The notes under the pieces are model-generated. The model saw nothing but the letters and a program-made list of their open reading frames with translations. It ran no database searches and had not been told where the DNA came from. A stretch of DNA of 64,000 bases from Microbulbifer marinus (GTDB taxonomy: Bacteria; Pseudomonadota; Gammaproteobacteria; Pseudomonadales; Cellvibrionaceae), in NCBI RefSeq assembly GCF_900107725.1, contig NZ_FNQO01000005.1, forward strand, positions 62,001 to 126,000. Reading direction: 5' to 3'. Each line of letters opens with the position of its first letter. The first letter of the stretch is position 1. Positions 1 to 8,391 of the stretch are shown piece after piece. Made by a program: the position numbers and the translations under genes.

Positions 1-2
1 AC

Positions 3-872
3 CTGAGCAGCGTCAACGGCACACAGTTGCTGGGCAATACGCGGGACAAATCGGTAAAGTTCGACGAAATTTCCGAGCGAAAAGTCGCCACCGGCGATCT
101 GGTGCAGTGCGGCAAGACACACCTGCGCCTGATCGACAGCGATGCGGACATGGCGGAAGCCGTGCCACTACACTCGCTGGAAAGCTTTTTCGAGGGGCTG
201 TCGCACCCGGCCGGCGCCATCGGTCTGCTGCTGACCGTGGGCCTGGCCACCCTGCTGATCAGTTACCTCGGCTACGCCCGTGAATACGAGTGGACCATCG
301 TCGTCAACCTGATGGCGGGCAGCCTGATCGGGCTGCTGATCTACGCCGGTGCCTGGGCATTTGTCGGCCGCGTCGTGCGCCACGAGACCCACTTCTTCGC
401 CCATCTGTCTATCGCCGCGCTCGGTGCACTGATCTACAACGCCTGGGAGTGGTTCAGCAGCCTGCTGAATTACAATTTCGCCCTCGGCAGGCTGATCGAG
501 GTATTCGACTTCCTGGTGCTGGCGGCCATATTTCCGGCCATGTTGTGGTGCGCCTGTTACCTGGCCACGAATATTTCCCGCGGCTGGCGCTGGGCCGTGG
601 CGCTGGTCATTCCCTGGGGCTTTCTCGGCATTGGTCTCGCCGAGGAACTGGCGGACATGAATGATTTCACCGACATACCGGAAATTTCCACCGAACTGAA
701 ATACGACAATCTGCTGCTGCGCGACCCGGTGCCAATGGAGCAGTTTATTGCCAGCGCCCCGGCGCTGTTTGATATCCCCATAGAGAAAAAGGAAGAGGAA
801 GAACAGGGAACCGATGAGGACAGCGCCGCGCCCGAGCAAGGCACCGGCGAGACAACGGAGACAGACTCTTGA
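3..872 (+). CDS. FHA-domain membrane protein, 3' part
   Basis: The reading frame is open from base 3, so the gene begins before the window. The first visible residues read LSSVNGTQLLGN, which matches the Ser-x-Asn-Gly-Thr end of a forkhead-associated (phosphothreonine-binding) domain; the FHA fold closes around LIDSDAD. Several hydrophobic segments then follow (roughly bases 195-285, 300-365, 400-450 and 500-640), so the protein is probably anchored in the inner membrane with the FHA domain in the cytoplasm. The C-terminus is acidic and low-complexity (many Glu, Thr and Gly). It overlaps hisC by 4 bases. The FHA part is family knowledge; the target and function of the membrane part are unknown. 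An in-frame TTG at 27 is unlikely to be the start because the FHA motif lies upstream of it. Confidence 0.7.
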   Translation: MSSVNGTQLLGNTRDKSVKFDEISERKVATGDLVQCGKTHLRLIDSDADMAEAVPLHSLESFFEGLSHPAGAIGLLLTVGLATLLISYLGYAREYEWTIVVNLMAGSLIGLLIYAGAWAFVGRVVRHETHFFAHLSIAALGALIYNAWEWFSSLLNYNFALGRLIEVFDFLVLAAIFPAMLWCACYLATNISRGWRWAVALVIPWGFLGIGLAEELADMNDFTDIPEISTELKYDNLLLRDPVPMEQFIASAPALFDIPIEKKEEEEQGTDEDSAAPEQGTGETTETDS

Positions 873-1945
873 GCAATCCATTCTGGAGCCCCGCGCTGGC
901 ACGACTGGAGCCCTACGTGCCCGGTGAGCAGCCGCGCGGCCGCAAACTGATCAAACTCAATACCAATGAAAACCCCTACCCGCCGTCGCCGCGCGCGCTG
1001 GAAGTCCTCGGCGACCCGCAGCTGGCCGATGCCCTGCGCCGCTACCCCGATCCGGAATCCTGCGATCTGCGCGCGGCCATCGCCGCCCGCTTCGAACTGA
1101 CGCCGGAACAGGTGTTCGTCGGCAACGGTTCGGACGAGGTGCTCGCGCACGCCTTCTACAGTTTCTTCCGCCGTGACGAGGCGCTGCTGTTCCCGGACAT
1201 CACCTACAGCTTTTACCCGGTCTACTGCCAGCTGTACGACATCGAGTACCGCACTGTGCCATTGCGGGATGACTTCAGCCTCGCGGTGGAAGACTACAGC
1301 GGCCCCGCCGCCGGCGTGATACTGGCCAACCCCAATGCGCCCAGCGGCCGCTACCTGCCGCTGGCGGAAATCGAGCGGCTGCTGCAACTGCAGCCGCAAC
1401 GGGTCGTGGTTGTCGACGAGGCCTACATCGATTTTGGCGGCGACAGCGCGGTGCAGCTGATCGACCGCCATCCCAACCTGCTGGTGACGCAGACGCTGTC
1501 GAAATCCTACGCACTGGCGGGCCTGCGGCTGGGATTTGCGATGGGACAGGCACATCTTATCGAGGGCCTGAACCGGGCCAAGGACTCCTTCAACTCCTAT
1601 CCGATCGACGCCATCGCCCAGCGCCTGGCCACTGTGGCCATCGGCGACAGCGCCTGGCTGGCGGACTGCTGCGGCAAGGTCATCGCCACACGCGAACGCA
1701 CGGTGGCGGCGCTGCAGCAAATGGACTTCGACGTGGTGCCGTCGAAGGCCAACTTCGTACTGGCGCGACCGCGCAAACTGGGCGCGGAGACCCTGTACCG
1801 GGCACTGCGCGAGCGCGATATTCTGGTGCGCTACTTCAACAAGCCGCGGATTAGTGAGTACTTGCGTATTAGCATCGGCACCGATGAGGAAATGGACACA
1901 CTGCTGCAGAGTTGCAGGGAGATAATCGCTTCACAGACCGAGTGA
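869..1945 (+). CDS. hisC: Histidinol-phosphate aminotransferase-like PLP enzyme
   Basis: This is a class I/II fold aminotransferase of 358 residues, the usual HisC length. It would transfer an amino group between glutamate and imidazole acetol phosphate in histidine synthesis, in the cytoplasm. Visible marks are NTNENPYPPSP near the N-terminus (residues 31-41), GNGSDE (85-90), ANPNAPSG (153-160), DEAYIDF (183-189) and the PLP lysine K212 in SKSYALAGLRLG. The start is a TTG that overlaps the stop of the FHA gene (TTGA), implying translational coupling. No other his genes are nearby, so a related role (aromatic or other amino-acid transamination by a HisC-like enzyme) cannot be excluded. Confidence 0.88.
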   Translation: MSNPFWSPALARLEPYVPGEQPRGRKLIKLNTNENPYPPSPRALEVLGDPQLADALRRYPDPESCDLRAAIAARFELTPEQVFVGNGSDEVLAHAFYSFFRRDEALLFPDITYSFYPVYCQLYDIEYRTVPLRDDFSLAVEDYSGPAAGVILANPNAPSGRYLPLAEIERLLQLQPQRVVVVDEAYIDFGGDSAVQLIDRHPNLLVTQTLSKSYALAGLRLGFAMGQAHLIEGLNRAKDSFNSYPIDAIAQRLATVAIGDSAWLADCCGKVIATRERTVAALQQMDFDVVPSKANFVLARPRKLGAETLYRALRERDILVRYFNKPRISEYLRISIGTDEEMDTLLQSCREIIASQTE

Positions 1946-2061
1946 TCGGTGTCTCTATAATGAGTGGGGCTCATGCGCAGGGACGCCACATAATGTAAGC
2001 GCAGCCGTCACCGCAATCGGCATACGGCTGCAATCCTGTAATTTCTTGTCGTCGAGCGGTT

Positions 2062-2913
2062 ATGTATCTACCCGTTGTTGCCACATTGCTCTCCACCACC
2101 TTGCTCGCCTTTAGCGGCAGTGCCGCCGCCAATCCCTGGGAAGAGGTGACACGGCCATCTTCTCAGGCCTCTGCCAGTATCGGCACCTACACCAACGGCT
2201 GTCTGAGTGGCGCGGCAGAAATGCCGCTGCGCGGCGAGGGCTTCCAGCTGGTACGTACCGGACGGGGTCGCCGTTACGCCCACCCCACCACCGTCGCCTT
2301 CCTGCAGGATTTTTCCCGCAGCGTGGCGCGCCGTGACCTGGGCCGGCTGCAGATCGGCGATATGTCCATGGCCCGCGGCGGCCCCTTCCAATACGGTCAC
2401 CGCAGTCACCAGACCGGGCTCGATATCGATATCTGGTACTCGCAGGACTGGCGCGCCGTGCAACGACCACTGACGGCCTGGGAACGCGACAATATTTCCG
2501 CCATACCGCTCGCCGATGAGCGGGATCACCGCCTGATCAAGGAAAACTGGGATCCCAAAGTCCCACAGATACTGCGCCTGGCCTCAGAAGACGAACGGGT
2601 CGAACGGATTTTTGTCCACCCGACGATCAAGCGGAAGCTGTGCGAAATCGCCGGTAGTGACAATCAGTGGCTGCGAAAAGTGCGCCCCTGGTGGGGACAC
2701 AACTATCATTTCCATGTGCGCCTGGGCTGCCCGGATGGCGATAAGAACTGCAAGCCCCAGAACCCGGTACGCAACGATCCCTGCGGCGCCGACCTGGACT
2801 GGTGGTTTAGTGACGAATTTTACGCAATGCTCAGCGGCACCGCGCCCAAGCCCGAGAGGCCGAAGCCCAAGCCTATGCCCAGGCAGTGCGAACAAGTATT
2901 AGGCGCGCCCTGA
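2062..2913 (+). CDS. mepA: Penicillin-insensitive murein endopeptidase (M74)
   Basis: A secreted zinc peptidase of 283 residues that cuts D-alanyl-meso-diaminopimelyl cross-links in peptidoglycan in the periplasm. An N-terminal signal peptide ends near SGSAAA (residues 19-24). The metal and catalytic residues of the MepA family are visible: H113, H116 and D123 in GHRSHQTGLDID, and H213, H216 and H218 in WWGHNYHFHV. Conserved cysteines lie around GCPDGDKNC. The C-terminus ends in a Pro/Lys-rich stretch (PKPERPKPKPMP). The gene lies 27 bases before the D-Ala-D-Ala ligase gene on the same strand, which fits a small cell-wall unit. Confidence 0.93.
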   Translation: MYLPVVATLLSTTLLAFSGSAAANPWEEVTRPSSQASASIGTYTNGCLSGAAEMPLRGEGFQLVRTGRGRRYAHPTTVAFLQDFSRSVARRDLGRLQIGDMSMARGGPFQYGHRSHQTGLDIDIWYSQDWRAVQRPLTAWERDNISAIPLADERDHRLIKENWDPKVPQILRLASEDERVERIFVHPTIKRKLCEIAGSDNQWLRKVRPWWGHNYHFHVRLGCPDGDKNCKPQNPVRNDPCGADLDWWFSDEFYAMLSGTAPKPERPKPKPMPRQCEQVLGAP

Positions 2914-2939
2914 GCACGAACGGATACAGGAATAACAGC

Positions 2940-3932
2940 ATGATCAACACCCTGCTTATCTGCGGCGGTGGCGGCAGCGAACATGAGGTATCGCTGCGCA
3001 CGGCAGACTTTATCGAACGCCAACTCGGCCACGTGGACGATATCTCCCTGGTGCGCGTGGAAATGGACGGCAATGGCCGCCTGACCGACAGCCAGGGCCG
3101 GGTACAGCAGTTATCCCAGGACCGCATGCTGCGCGATGCAGACGGCGAAGCCTGGGAGGTTCACTATGTGATCCCGTCCATCCACGGCTATCCCGGTGAA
3201 ACCGGCGATCTGCAGTCGCAACTGGAGCTGTTCGGCATCCCCTATTACGGCTGCGGCCCCGAGGCGAGCAAGATCTGCTTCAACAAGATCACCACCAAAC
3301 TGTGGCTCAATGCACTGGGCATCGACAACACGCCCTACCAATTCCTGTGCAGCAATGAGGCGGAGGAAGTTGGCAAGGCCAGTATGGCCCTGCAGGAATG
3401 GGGCGAGGTGTTTGTAAAGGCCTCCAACCAGGGCTCTTCGGTCGGCTGCTACAAAGTGACCTCGGCAGAGGAACTGGAAACTGCCCTGGAGCAAGCTTTT
3501 GCGCTGTCGCCGTATGTGCTGATCGAAAAGTGCCTGAAAGTACGCGAGCTGGAGGTGGCCACCTACAGCTACGAAGGCGAGCTGATGATTACCCCGCCTG
3601 GAGAGGTATGCGCTCCAGAGGGCACCTTCTATACCTACGAGGAAAAATACGCCGAGGGCAGCCACGCCGTCACCCATGTGGAGGCCCAGGGGCTCAGCGA
3701 CGCCCAGCTGAGCTGGATCCGCGAGGCGTCACGGCGCACATTTGTCGGTCTGCAGTTAAAGGATCTGTCGCGTATCGACTTCTTCCTGACCGACGATGGC
3801 GAAATCTACCTCAATGAGGTCAATACCTTTCCCGGTATGACGCCCATCTCGATGTTCCCCAAAATGCTGGAAAATGCCGGCCACGACTTCTCCCAGTACC
3901 TGACCAGCCTGATTCGTGCGGCAGTGCAATAG
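2940..3932 (+). CDS. ddl: D-alanine--D-alanine ligase family protein
   Basis: An ATP-grasp ligase of 330 residues that would join two D-alanines for the peptidoglycan precursor. Family marks are the N-terminal GGGGSEHEVS, SIHGYPGETGDLQ in the first third, KASNQGSSVG in the nucleotide-binding part, and the C-terminal DFFLTDDGEIYLNEVNTFPG segment with the metal ligands. The ATG at 2940 is preceded by AGGAA at a 7-base spacing; the frame is open 18 codons further upstream but that stretch overlaps mepA and has no ribosome site. It lies next to mepA. The sequence resembles the DdlA branch rather than the DdlB found in mur clusters, so it may be a second ligase. Confidence 0.88.
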   Translation: MINTLLICGGGGSEHEVSLRTADFIERQLGHVDDISLVRVEMDGNGRLTDSQGRVQQLSQDRMLRDADGEAWEVHYVIPSIHGYPGETGDLQSQLELFGIPYYGCGPEASKICFNKITTKLWLNALGIDNTPYQFLCSNEAEEVGKASMALQEWGEVFVKASNQGSSVGCYKVTSAEELETALEQAFALSPYVLIEKCLKVRELEVATYSYEGELMITPPGEVCAPEGTFYTYEEKYAEGSHAVTHVEAQGLSDAQLSWIREASRRTFVGLQLKDLSRIDFFLTDDGEIYLNEVNTFPGMTPISMFPKMLENAGHDFSQYLTSLIRAAVQ

Positions 3933-4010
3933 CTGCTTTGAAAATTGCCCGCTGCGGCAAGATTTTGAACCGGGATCCACTTCTCGCTATCAAGGTCTTC
4001 CTCCCATCGG

Positions 4011-4583
4011 TTATGACACCTGAAGCCAGCCCTCCTGCCTGCGGCGGGAGAACTGGCTGCGCAGAAATTCCATCTGGTCGCCGCGAATACGCTCGCTGTT
4101 GATCAGTGCCAGGTACTCCGCGGCATTGGGGCAGAACGGCAGCGCCAGCAGCTCCAACTCGATATCCTCCAGCAGGCGATTGCCCTTGTGCTGATTGCAG
4201 CGACGGCATGCAGTCACGACATTTTCCCAGACATCCAGGCCGCCCTTGGACACCGGGTGCACATGATCGCGGGTCAGTTCGCCGGTGCGGAATTCCTTGC
4301 CGCAATAGAGGCAGGTGTGCGCATCGCGAAAAAAAAGCGCGCGGTTGGTCAGCGGTGGCCGCCTGCGTGGGCGCGCCATGCGCTCCCCGCCGCAGGCGAT
4401 AATCGCCGCCAGATCCAGCGTCGAGCGCTCGCCGTAGCGATTGATGCCCCCGTGCACCCGCTGCACGACACCGCCCAGCGACCAGGTCACCAGTTCGCGC
4501 ACATACAGGCAGGCCGCCTCCTGCCAGCTCAGCCACTCGAGCGGTTGTCCCGCCAGGTTCAAACGCAGAATTCTCGGTTGCAT
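4011..4583 (-). CDS. HNH endonuclease domain protein
   Basis: A 190-residue protein with a C-terminal HNH nuclease module. Two zinc-knuckle pairs are seen, C91-x2-C94 and C126-x2-C129, flanking the DHVHP motif (residues 106-110), N121 and the final N-x-x-K-G-N (N130 to N135). The N-terminal half (PRILRLNLAGQPLEWLSW) is typical of stand-alone HNH proteins common in Gammaproteobacteria. The ATG at 4583 follows GGGGAGG on the minus strand; the longer frame to 4835 has no support and runs through a hairpin. Substrate and role are unknown: there is no restriction, intron or phage gene beside it. Confidence 0.85.
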   Translation of the reverse strand: MQPRILRLNLAGQPLEWLSWQEAACLYVRELVTWSLGGVVQRVHGGINRYGERSTLDLAAIIACGGERMARPRRRPPLTNRALFFRDAHTCLYCGKEFRTGELTRDHVHPVSKGGLDVWENVVTACRRCNQHKGNRLLEDIELELLALPFCPNAAEYLALINSERIRGDQMEFLRSQFSRRRQEGWLQVS

Positions 4584-4763
4584 CACTTCGCCTCCCCACA
4601 GATGAATGGACCACAGCCGCTGTTTCGAATTTGCCGCCGTGCCAGTAGCCGCCAACTGCCGGGCATGCTGGAAACGGAAGCGGGAAAAGAGGAGGAGTGC
4701 CGCGCGCGCTTTCCGAGCGTATCTGCTGAACCGAGAAGTGGAGCACCGGGATGCACTGCACAA

Positions 4764-4795
4764 AAAAGCCCCGCCGGTTTCCCGGCAGGGCTTTT
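4764..4795 (-). terminator. Rho-independent terminator or attenuator upstream of the HNH gene
   Basis: AAAAGCCC and GGGCTTTT arms enclose an inner GCCGG/CCGGC stem. The minus strand has a run of six T after the stem, so a minus-strand RNA should end here, about 180 bases before the HNH start. Upstream of it on the same strand lie two more hairpins: 4938-4957 (GGAAAT/ATTTCC) and 4897-4920 (CCGGCC/GGCCGG). An AGGGTGATG at 4885-4893 opens only a seven-codon frame. This may be an attenuated leader of the HNH gene or a separate small RNA. Confidence 0.5.
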
Positions 4796-5035
4796 GCGAA
4801 AATTCAGGAGTGAGAGGGGGGACGCCCGCCAGCACATTGGAGGCTGAAGGAAAGCGGACATTGCTAGCAGTAACTTACTGAATGCATCACCCTCCGCCGG
4901 CCGGTGAAATTTATGGCCGGACAGCACTGATTAAAGCGGAAATTTATTGCAATTTCCAGACAGGCGCGCGCAATGCACAGTATTTACACTGTGACAGTTT
5001 GGCCTCGGCAGGTTGCGGATCAAAAACAGGCGGGT

Positions 5036-5166
5036 AAAAATTAAAACACCGCCCAGGCATCCGGCCCGGGCGGTGCGTCTCACAGGATGGTGCCCATGTC
5101 CCTAGGGCGAGCGGCGCATTCCATTTATCCCTTGCCGCTGAAGTCAGTCCCTTAGTGCGTCCTTGC
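5036..5166 (-). ncRNA. Candidate CsrA/RsmA-sequestering small RNA (Rsm/Csr type)
   Basis: A gene-free minus-strand segment of about 130 bases carries the layout of Gac/Rsm small RNAs. Six GGA motifs are present (TCC on the plus strand at 5060, 5099, 5120, 5128, 5148 and 5160). Two lie in the 18-base loop of an AGCGGC/GCCGCT stem (5110-5115 with 5134-5139), one in the 9-base loop TAGGGACAT of a GCCC/GGGC stem (5092-5095 with 5105-5108), and one in the loop of the terminator. The 3' end is a CACCGCCC/GGGCGGTG hairpin (5047-5054, 5068-5075) followed by TTTTAATTTTT. A CATAAT box sits at 5173-5178 and a GacA-type palindrome is centred about 65 bases upstream of the expected start. RNA expression is inferred, not shown. 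Confidence 0.75.
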
Positions 5167-5172
5167 AATTTC

Positions 5173-5178
5173 ATTATG
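5173..5178 (-). promoter_or_regulatory. Putative -10 box (CATAAT) of the Rsm-like RNA
   Basis: Five of six bases match TATAAT. No good -35 box exists at 16-18 bases, as expected for a promoter that depends on an activator bound upstream. The RNA would begin near 5166. Confidence 0.5.
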
Positions 5179-5221
5179 GACAACGGCGAAAAAAATAGTA
5201 GGGGCAATCGGCTGATTTTCT

Positions 5222-5239
5222 TGTGCGAGATATCTCACA
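5222..5239 (-). promoter_or_regulatory. GacA/UvrY-type upstream activating sequence
   Basis: TGTGCGAGATATCTCACA is an 18-base imperfect palindrome. It matches 9 of 12 fixed positions of the TGTAAG-N6-CTTACA site known for GacA in Pseudomonas and related response regulators. The centre is about 65 bases upstream of the predicted small-RNA start, the usual place for this site. It could also face the plus-strand gene that begins at 5365. Confidence 0.65.
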
Positions 5240-5364
5240 AGGCGGTGAAATATCCCACCCGCAGGAAGCGGCGAAGACGTGGGGCAACCCTTGTGGTAAA
5301 ACAGGCGCCCTAATAACGAGATGCGATCACTATAGCCACTTTTATTACGAGATCAATCGTTGTC

Positions 5365-6918
5365 GTGAAAAGCCTGTTGAAATATGCGCTAATTTCTTTT
5401 ATTGCGCTCGCGGTCGCGCTGACTGCAGTGGTTGTCTTTATGCCTGGTGTCAGCGTGCCCTGGAAACAGCTGACCGGCGGCGCGGACACGGACCCGCAAA
5501 CCGTCGACCGGCAGCTGCAGGTAGCCGCGGGCTATCGGATCGAACTCTTCGCCGATGCGGTGCCCAACGCGCGCTGGCTGGCGGTAACCCGCCGCGGCGA
5601 TGTGATCGTCTCGCAGCCGAAGCGCGGCCAGGTAACGCTGTTGCAGGCAGACGAAAACCGCGATGGCCAAACCGACGGGCAACGGGTGCTGATCGACGGC
5701 TTGCGCCGCCCGCACGGACTTTTCCTGCACGAGAACTGGCTGTATATCGCCGAAAGCGACGGCGTCGGCCGCGTGCCTTTCGATCATTCGGACGGACGCC
5801 TGGCCGGCCGCTATCAGAGAATCGTCGAGGGTCTCGCCGACGAGGGCAATCACTGGACCAAAACCATCGGCATGGGTCCCGACGGCTGGGTATACCTGAG
5901 CAGCGGCTCCACCTGCAATGTCTGTACAGAGGAAGACCCCCAGCGCGCTACGATCATGCGTTTCAGACCGGACGGCAGCGATCTGGAGATCTTTGCGACC
6001 GGCCTGCGCAACAGCGTCGGCTTCGACTGGTCACCGAAAAACGGCGGCCTCTACGCCACCGACAACGGTCGCGACTGGCTGGGTGATGACTTTCCGCCGT
6101 GCGAACTCAACTTGGTGGAAAAAGACGCCTTCTACGGGTGGCCCTACGCCAACGGCAACCGGATACCGGACCCGGATCTCGGGGTAAATTCCGGCGCCGA
6201 CATCAAGCAGAAAATCGCCGCCTCGCGTCCGCCGGTGCACAACTTCCCCGCGCACAACGCGCCGCTGGGTATCACCTTCCTGCGCAGCCCCACGCAGCCG
6301 GCGGCCTATCGCGACGCGGCCCTGGTGGCACTGCACGGTTCCTGGAACCGCAGCGTCAAGGACGGCTACAAGGTGGTATCGCTGCACTGGGACGAGCAGG
6401 GCAATATCCACCAGAAGGACTTTGTGTGGGGGTTTCTCAGCGCTGACAAGTCGGAGGTCCACGGCCGCCCCGTTGCCATTGCCGAGGATGCCAGCGGCAA
6501 CATCTATATTTCCGACGATTACGCCGGCGCCGTCTACCGGGTGACAACCGGAGACGGGGAATCCGCCGCAAACGTCGCCGCCAGCAAACCGCGCATGCAG
6601 GCACCCAACAAGCCCCTGGTCATCGACTCGGGCGCCGCGCAGCGCGGCGAGGAACTCTACCAGCGACATAACTGCGCCGAGTGCCACGCCACCCAGGTGC
6701 CGCTGCAGAATCTGGCCAAGAAGTACAACCTGCAGACGCTGGCGGACTACTTCGATACCCCGACGCCGCCGATGCCAAATTACGGCTTCAGCAGCACGCA
6801 GAAACGCGCCCTGGCACACTATCTGATGGCCCGGGAAGTCGAGATCGAATCCGGCGCAAATTTGCTTTTGCCGCCGGGCACCCCGGTTCCAATTGACCCC
6901 TCAGGCCCCAGCGGCTAA
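5365..6918 (+). CDS. Sorbosone dehydrogenase-like beta-propeller with C-terminal cytochrome c
   Basis: A 517-residue secreted or membrane-anchored oxidoreductase. Residues 5-27 are a hydrophobic signal or anchor. The middle (about 45-400) is a six-bladed glucose/sorbosone dehydrogenase-type beta-propeller, with features such as RPHGLFLHENWLYIAES, KTIGMGPDGWVYLSSG and NSVGFDWSP. The C-terminus is a class I cytochrome c domain: heme site C437-A-E-C440-H441 and a likely axial M470 in PPMPNYGF. It would oxidise a sugar or alcohol in the periplasm, possibly with PQQ, and pass electrons to its own heme. No PQQ synthesis genes are visible. The GTG start is chosen because it opens the signal peptide; no strong ribosome site is seen. 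The neighbour upstream is the Rsm-like RNA on the other strand. Confidence 0.8.
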   Translation: MKSLLKYALISFIALAVALTAVVVFMPGVSVPWKQLTGGADTDPQTVDRQLQVAAGYRIELFADAVPNARWLAVTRRGDVIVSQPKRGQVTLLQADENRDGQTDGQRVLIDGLRRPHGLFLHENWLYIAESDGVGRVPFDHSDGRLAGRYQRIVEGLADEGNHWTKTIGMGPDGWVYLSSGSTCNVCTEEDPQRATIMRFRPDGSDLEIFATGLRNSVGFDWSPKNGGLYATDNGRDWLGDDFPPCELNLVEKDAFYGWPYANGNRIPDPDLGVNSGADIKQKIAASRPPVHNFPAHNAPLGITFLRSPTQPAAYRDAALVALHGSWNRSVKDGYKVVSLHWDEQGNIHQKDFVWGFLSADKSEVHGRPVAIAEDASGNIYISDDYAGAVYRVTTGDGESAANVAASKPRMQAPNKPLVIDSGAAQRGEELYQRHNCAECHATQVPLQNLAKKYNLQTLADYFDTPTPPMPNYGFSSTQKRALAHYLMAREVEIESGANLLLPPGTPVPIDPSGPSG

Positions 6919-7088
6919 GGTTGCGCGGCACTATTAACCTGGCAATCCGACCGGTCACGCGCGACCCAGTGGATTGTCGCCCGCGAAATACCCGCGCTGA
7001 TGCGTCGATCCACTGGTATTTCCGAGGCTCGCGCCGGCCCATGGCCGGCGGCGGCACATCCCGGTGTCGCAGACTGTGAGGCACAAAG

Positions 7089-7346
7089 ATGGCGGCAAAA
7101 AAGAAATCGGCAACCTTTGAAGAAGCTCTGGAAGAACTGGAGCAGCTGGTCGAGCGCCTGGAGGCGGGCGACCTGCCACTGGAAGAGGCGCTGGCGGACT
7201 TCGAGCGGGGCGTGAAGCTCACCCGCGAGTGTCAGCAGAAACTCGCCAGTGCCGAGCAGAAGGTCAAGGTACTGATGGAAGAGAGCGGCACTATTCGCGA
7301 GTTGCCGTTCGATGCCGACGAAGGCAACCCCGAGGAAGATGCCTGA
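7089..7346 (+). CDS. xseB: Exodeoxyribonuclease VII small subunit
   Basis: An 85-residue, mostly helical and highly charged protein matching XseB: FEEALEELEQLVERLEAGDLPLEE is the family core, followed by a second helix and an acidic tail. It joins XseA in exonuclease VII, which degrades single-stranded DNA in the cytoplasm. The stop codon directly abuts the GTG of ispA, and the xseB-ispA-dxs order is conserved in many Gammaproteobacteria, so these three are probably one transcript. xseA is not in the window. Confidence 0.93.
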   Translation: MAAKKKSATFEEALEELEQLVERLEAGDLPLEEALADFERGVKLTRECQQKLASAEQKVKVLMEESGTIRELPFDADEGNPEEDA

Positions 7347-8258
7347 GTGACCGCCCCAGAACCCATGTCCGCGCAACTGCAGACCTTCCTGCAACAGGCC
7401 GCCACACGCGTGGAAGGCCAGATTGAACTAGCCCTCGGGCAGACCACTACCGGTGCCGAAACCCTGTTTGCGGCGATGCGCTACGGGGCGCTCGGCCCGG
7501 GCAAACGCCTGCGCCCGGCGCTGGTCTATGCCTGCGCGCAGACCCTGCGCGGCGCGGACTTCGAGCCGGAGCGCTGCGACGCCGCGGCGGCGGCGCTCGA
7601 ATGTATCCACGCCTACTCCCTGGTCCACGACGACCTGCCGGCGATGGACGACGACGACCTGCGCCGCGGCCGCCCCACCTGCCATATCGAATTCGACGAA
7701 GCCAGCGCGATACTGGCCGGCGACGCACTGCAGACCCAGGCGTTCGAACTGCTGCTGGCCAGCGCCGGCGCACCGGAGCTAAAACTACGCCTGCTGGCGG
7801 AGCTGGCCGAGGCCGCAGGCAGCCGCGGCATGGTCGCCGGCCAGGCGATAGACCTGGATTCGGTGGCCAAGACTCTGGACCTGGCCCGGCTGGAAGCCAT
7901 GCACCGGCTCAAGACCGGCGCCCTGATTCGCGCCAGCGCCCGTATCGGTGCCCTGCTCGGTGGCGCCAGCGAGACGCAGCTGGCGGCGATCAGCCGCTAT
8001 GCCGAGGCCATCGGCCTGGCCTTCCAGGTGCAGGACGATATCCTCGACGTCATCGCCGACACCGCTACGCTGGGCAAAACCCAGGGCGCCGACGCCGCGC
8101 GCAACAAGCCGACCTATGTCTCCCTGCTGGGGCTCGACGGCGCGCGGGAGAAACTGCAGGATCTGCACCGGCAGGCGATCGATGCGTTGGCGCAGCTGCC
8201 GGGTGACAGCGGCCTGCTGCAGCAGCTGGCCGACTATATCGTACAGCGCAGTCACTAA
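7347..8258 (+). CDS. ispA: (2E,6E)-farnesyl diphosphate synthase
   Basis: A 303-residue short-chain prenyl transferase that builds farnesyl diphosphate from IPP and DMAPP/GPP, feeding quinones, undecaprenyl carriers and other isoprenoids. The first Asp-rich motif is D95-D96-L-P-A-M-D101-D102 and the second is D230-D231-I-L-D234; GKRLRP (52-57) and HAYSLVHDD are also typical. The GTG at 7347 directly follows the xseB stop. An ATG six codons later (7365) could equally be the start, since nothing conserved lies between. Confidence 0.94.
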   Translation: MTAPEPMSAQLQTFLQQAATRVEGQIELALGQTTTGAETLFAAMRYGALGPGKRLRPALVYACAQTLRGADFEPERCDAAAAALECIHAYSLVHDDLPAMDDDDLRRGRPTCHIEFDEASAILAGDALQTQAFELLLASAGAPELKLRLLAELAEAAGSRGMVAGQAIDLDSVAKTLDLARLEAMHRLKTGALIRASARIGALLGGASETQLAAISRYAEAIGLAFQVQDDILDVIADTATLGKTQGADAARNKPTYVSLLGLDGAREKLQDLHRQAIDALAQLPGDSGLLQQLADYIVQRSH

Positions 8259-8391
8259 GCCCGATTTTGCCCGCGCGCAGAGGCTGTCCGGGCGCCTTCG
8301 CAAGCGGACTCTGGCGGCAATCGGGATGCAATATCCCCGTCACAGGCATACAATCCCCTCTCTTACACATCAGTTGCAATTGATACCTTTG

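Noticed and set aside
7948-8391. Upstream extension of dxs through ispA
   Set aside because: The frame is open by chance; it overlaps ispA in another frame and the Dxs family starts at 8392.
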